This document shows positions 63,956-64,000 of a stretch of 64,000 bases of DNA, piece by piece (position 1 is the first letter of the stretch; each line of letters starts with the position of its first letter). The DNA comes from Agrobacterium salinitolerans (lineage in GTDB: Bacteria; Pseudomonadota; Alphaproteobacteria; Rhizobiales; Rhizobiaceae), in assembly GCF_002008225.1 (NCBI RefSeq), contig NZ_MRDH01000009.1, positions 44,005 through 108,004 on the forward strand, written 5' to 3'. The notes beneath the pieces were generated by a model. That model was given only the letters and a program-made list of their open reading frames with translations, was not told where the DNA came from and searched no databases. Made by a program: the position numbers and the translations under genes.

Positions 63956-64000
63956 TGGTTGCGGGGGCAGGATTTGAACCTGCGGCCTTCAGGTTATGAG
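63956..64000 (-). tRNA. tRNA-fMet (CAT anticodon), 3' part only
   Basis: The minus strand ends with the T-arm 'GCAGGTTCAAATCCTGC', an acceptor strand CCCCGCAA and an encoded CCA at 63956. The anticodon loop contains CTCATAA, with CAT at 63998-63996. This matches the initiator tRNA of rhizobia. The 5' half lies beyond the window. In Rhizobiaceae this gene commonly follows 5S rRNA, so an rRNA operon transcribed leftward is expected just to the right. Confidence 0.9.

Noticed and set aside
1..64000. CRISPR arrays, prophage genes and long tandem repeats
   Set aside because: Reading both strands I found no regularly spaced repeats, no phage structural genes and no long tandem repeats; the only mobile DNA is IS fragments.

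Overview
This window looks like a chromosomal segment of a Rhizobiaceae alphaproteobacterium, most likely Agrobacterium or a close relative. The signs are GC-rich coding DNA with strong AGGAG ribosome sites, a coxMNOP-type second terminal oxidase, TRAP and amino-acid ABC transporters typical of rhizobia, and a tRNA-fMet at the right edge, where rhizobial rRNA operons end. No species was identified by search; this is inference from gene content.

Left part (1-23.8 kb). A GlxA/AraC regulator is followed by a leftward aa3-type oxidase operon (coxMNOP order, plus a subunit IV-like protein) and a DUF2189 membrane protein. Next is a leftward AfuABC/Fbp-type ABC importer with a PP2C-like phosphatase, divergent from a ROK repressor, then a MYG1-family protein. 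A TRAP importer of the 2-oxo-acid (TakP) type faces a Cache-domain histidine kinase/NarL-type regulator pair. A cystathionine gamma-synthase-like enzyme diverges from an Lrp regulator, followed by a fused dihydroxyacetone kinase.

Middle part (24-37 kb). Small unknown genes, an Asp-nucleophile alpha/beta hydrolase and a mercuric reductase-like flavoprotein with a DUF4126-like partner come first. Then come a decayed GH3 glycosidase tail, a BCCT transporter and an IS3 scar. A MocR regulator diverges from an operon of a Pht5-like protein, a polar amino-acid ABC importer and an M20 amidohydrolase.

Right part (37-63 kb) is dense in export genes. It holds an RND pump divergent from a BaeSR-like two-component system with an SmvA-like MFS pump and cytochrome b561. 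A leftward set follows: a second, paralogous BaeRS pair, a periplasmic SH3 protein, a 43-residue membrane protein, MacAB and a GNAT enzyme. Last is a rightward operon of about 10 kb (52.6-63.0 kb): HAD phosphatase, class III aminotransferase, arginase-fold enzyme, two half-size DMT proteins, a Cys-nucleophile alpha/beta hydrolase, a FemAB-like acyltransferase, an outer-membrane channel and a DevBCA-like ABC exporter. I read this operon as an uncharacterised make-and-export pathway for a small amino- or lipo-amino compound; it is the best candidate in the window for an undescribed system. It ends at IS110/IS3 fragments, beyond which lies the terminator and 3' half of tRNA-fMet (minus strand).
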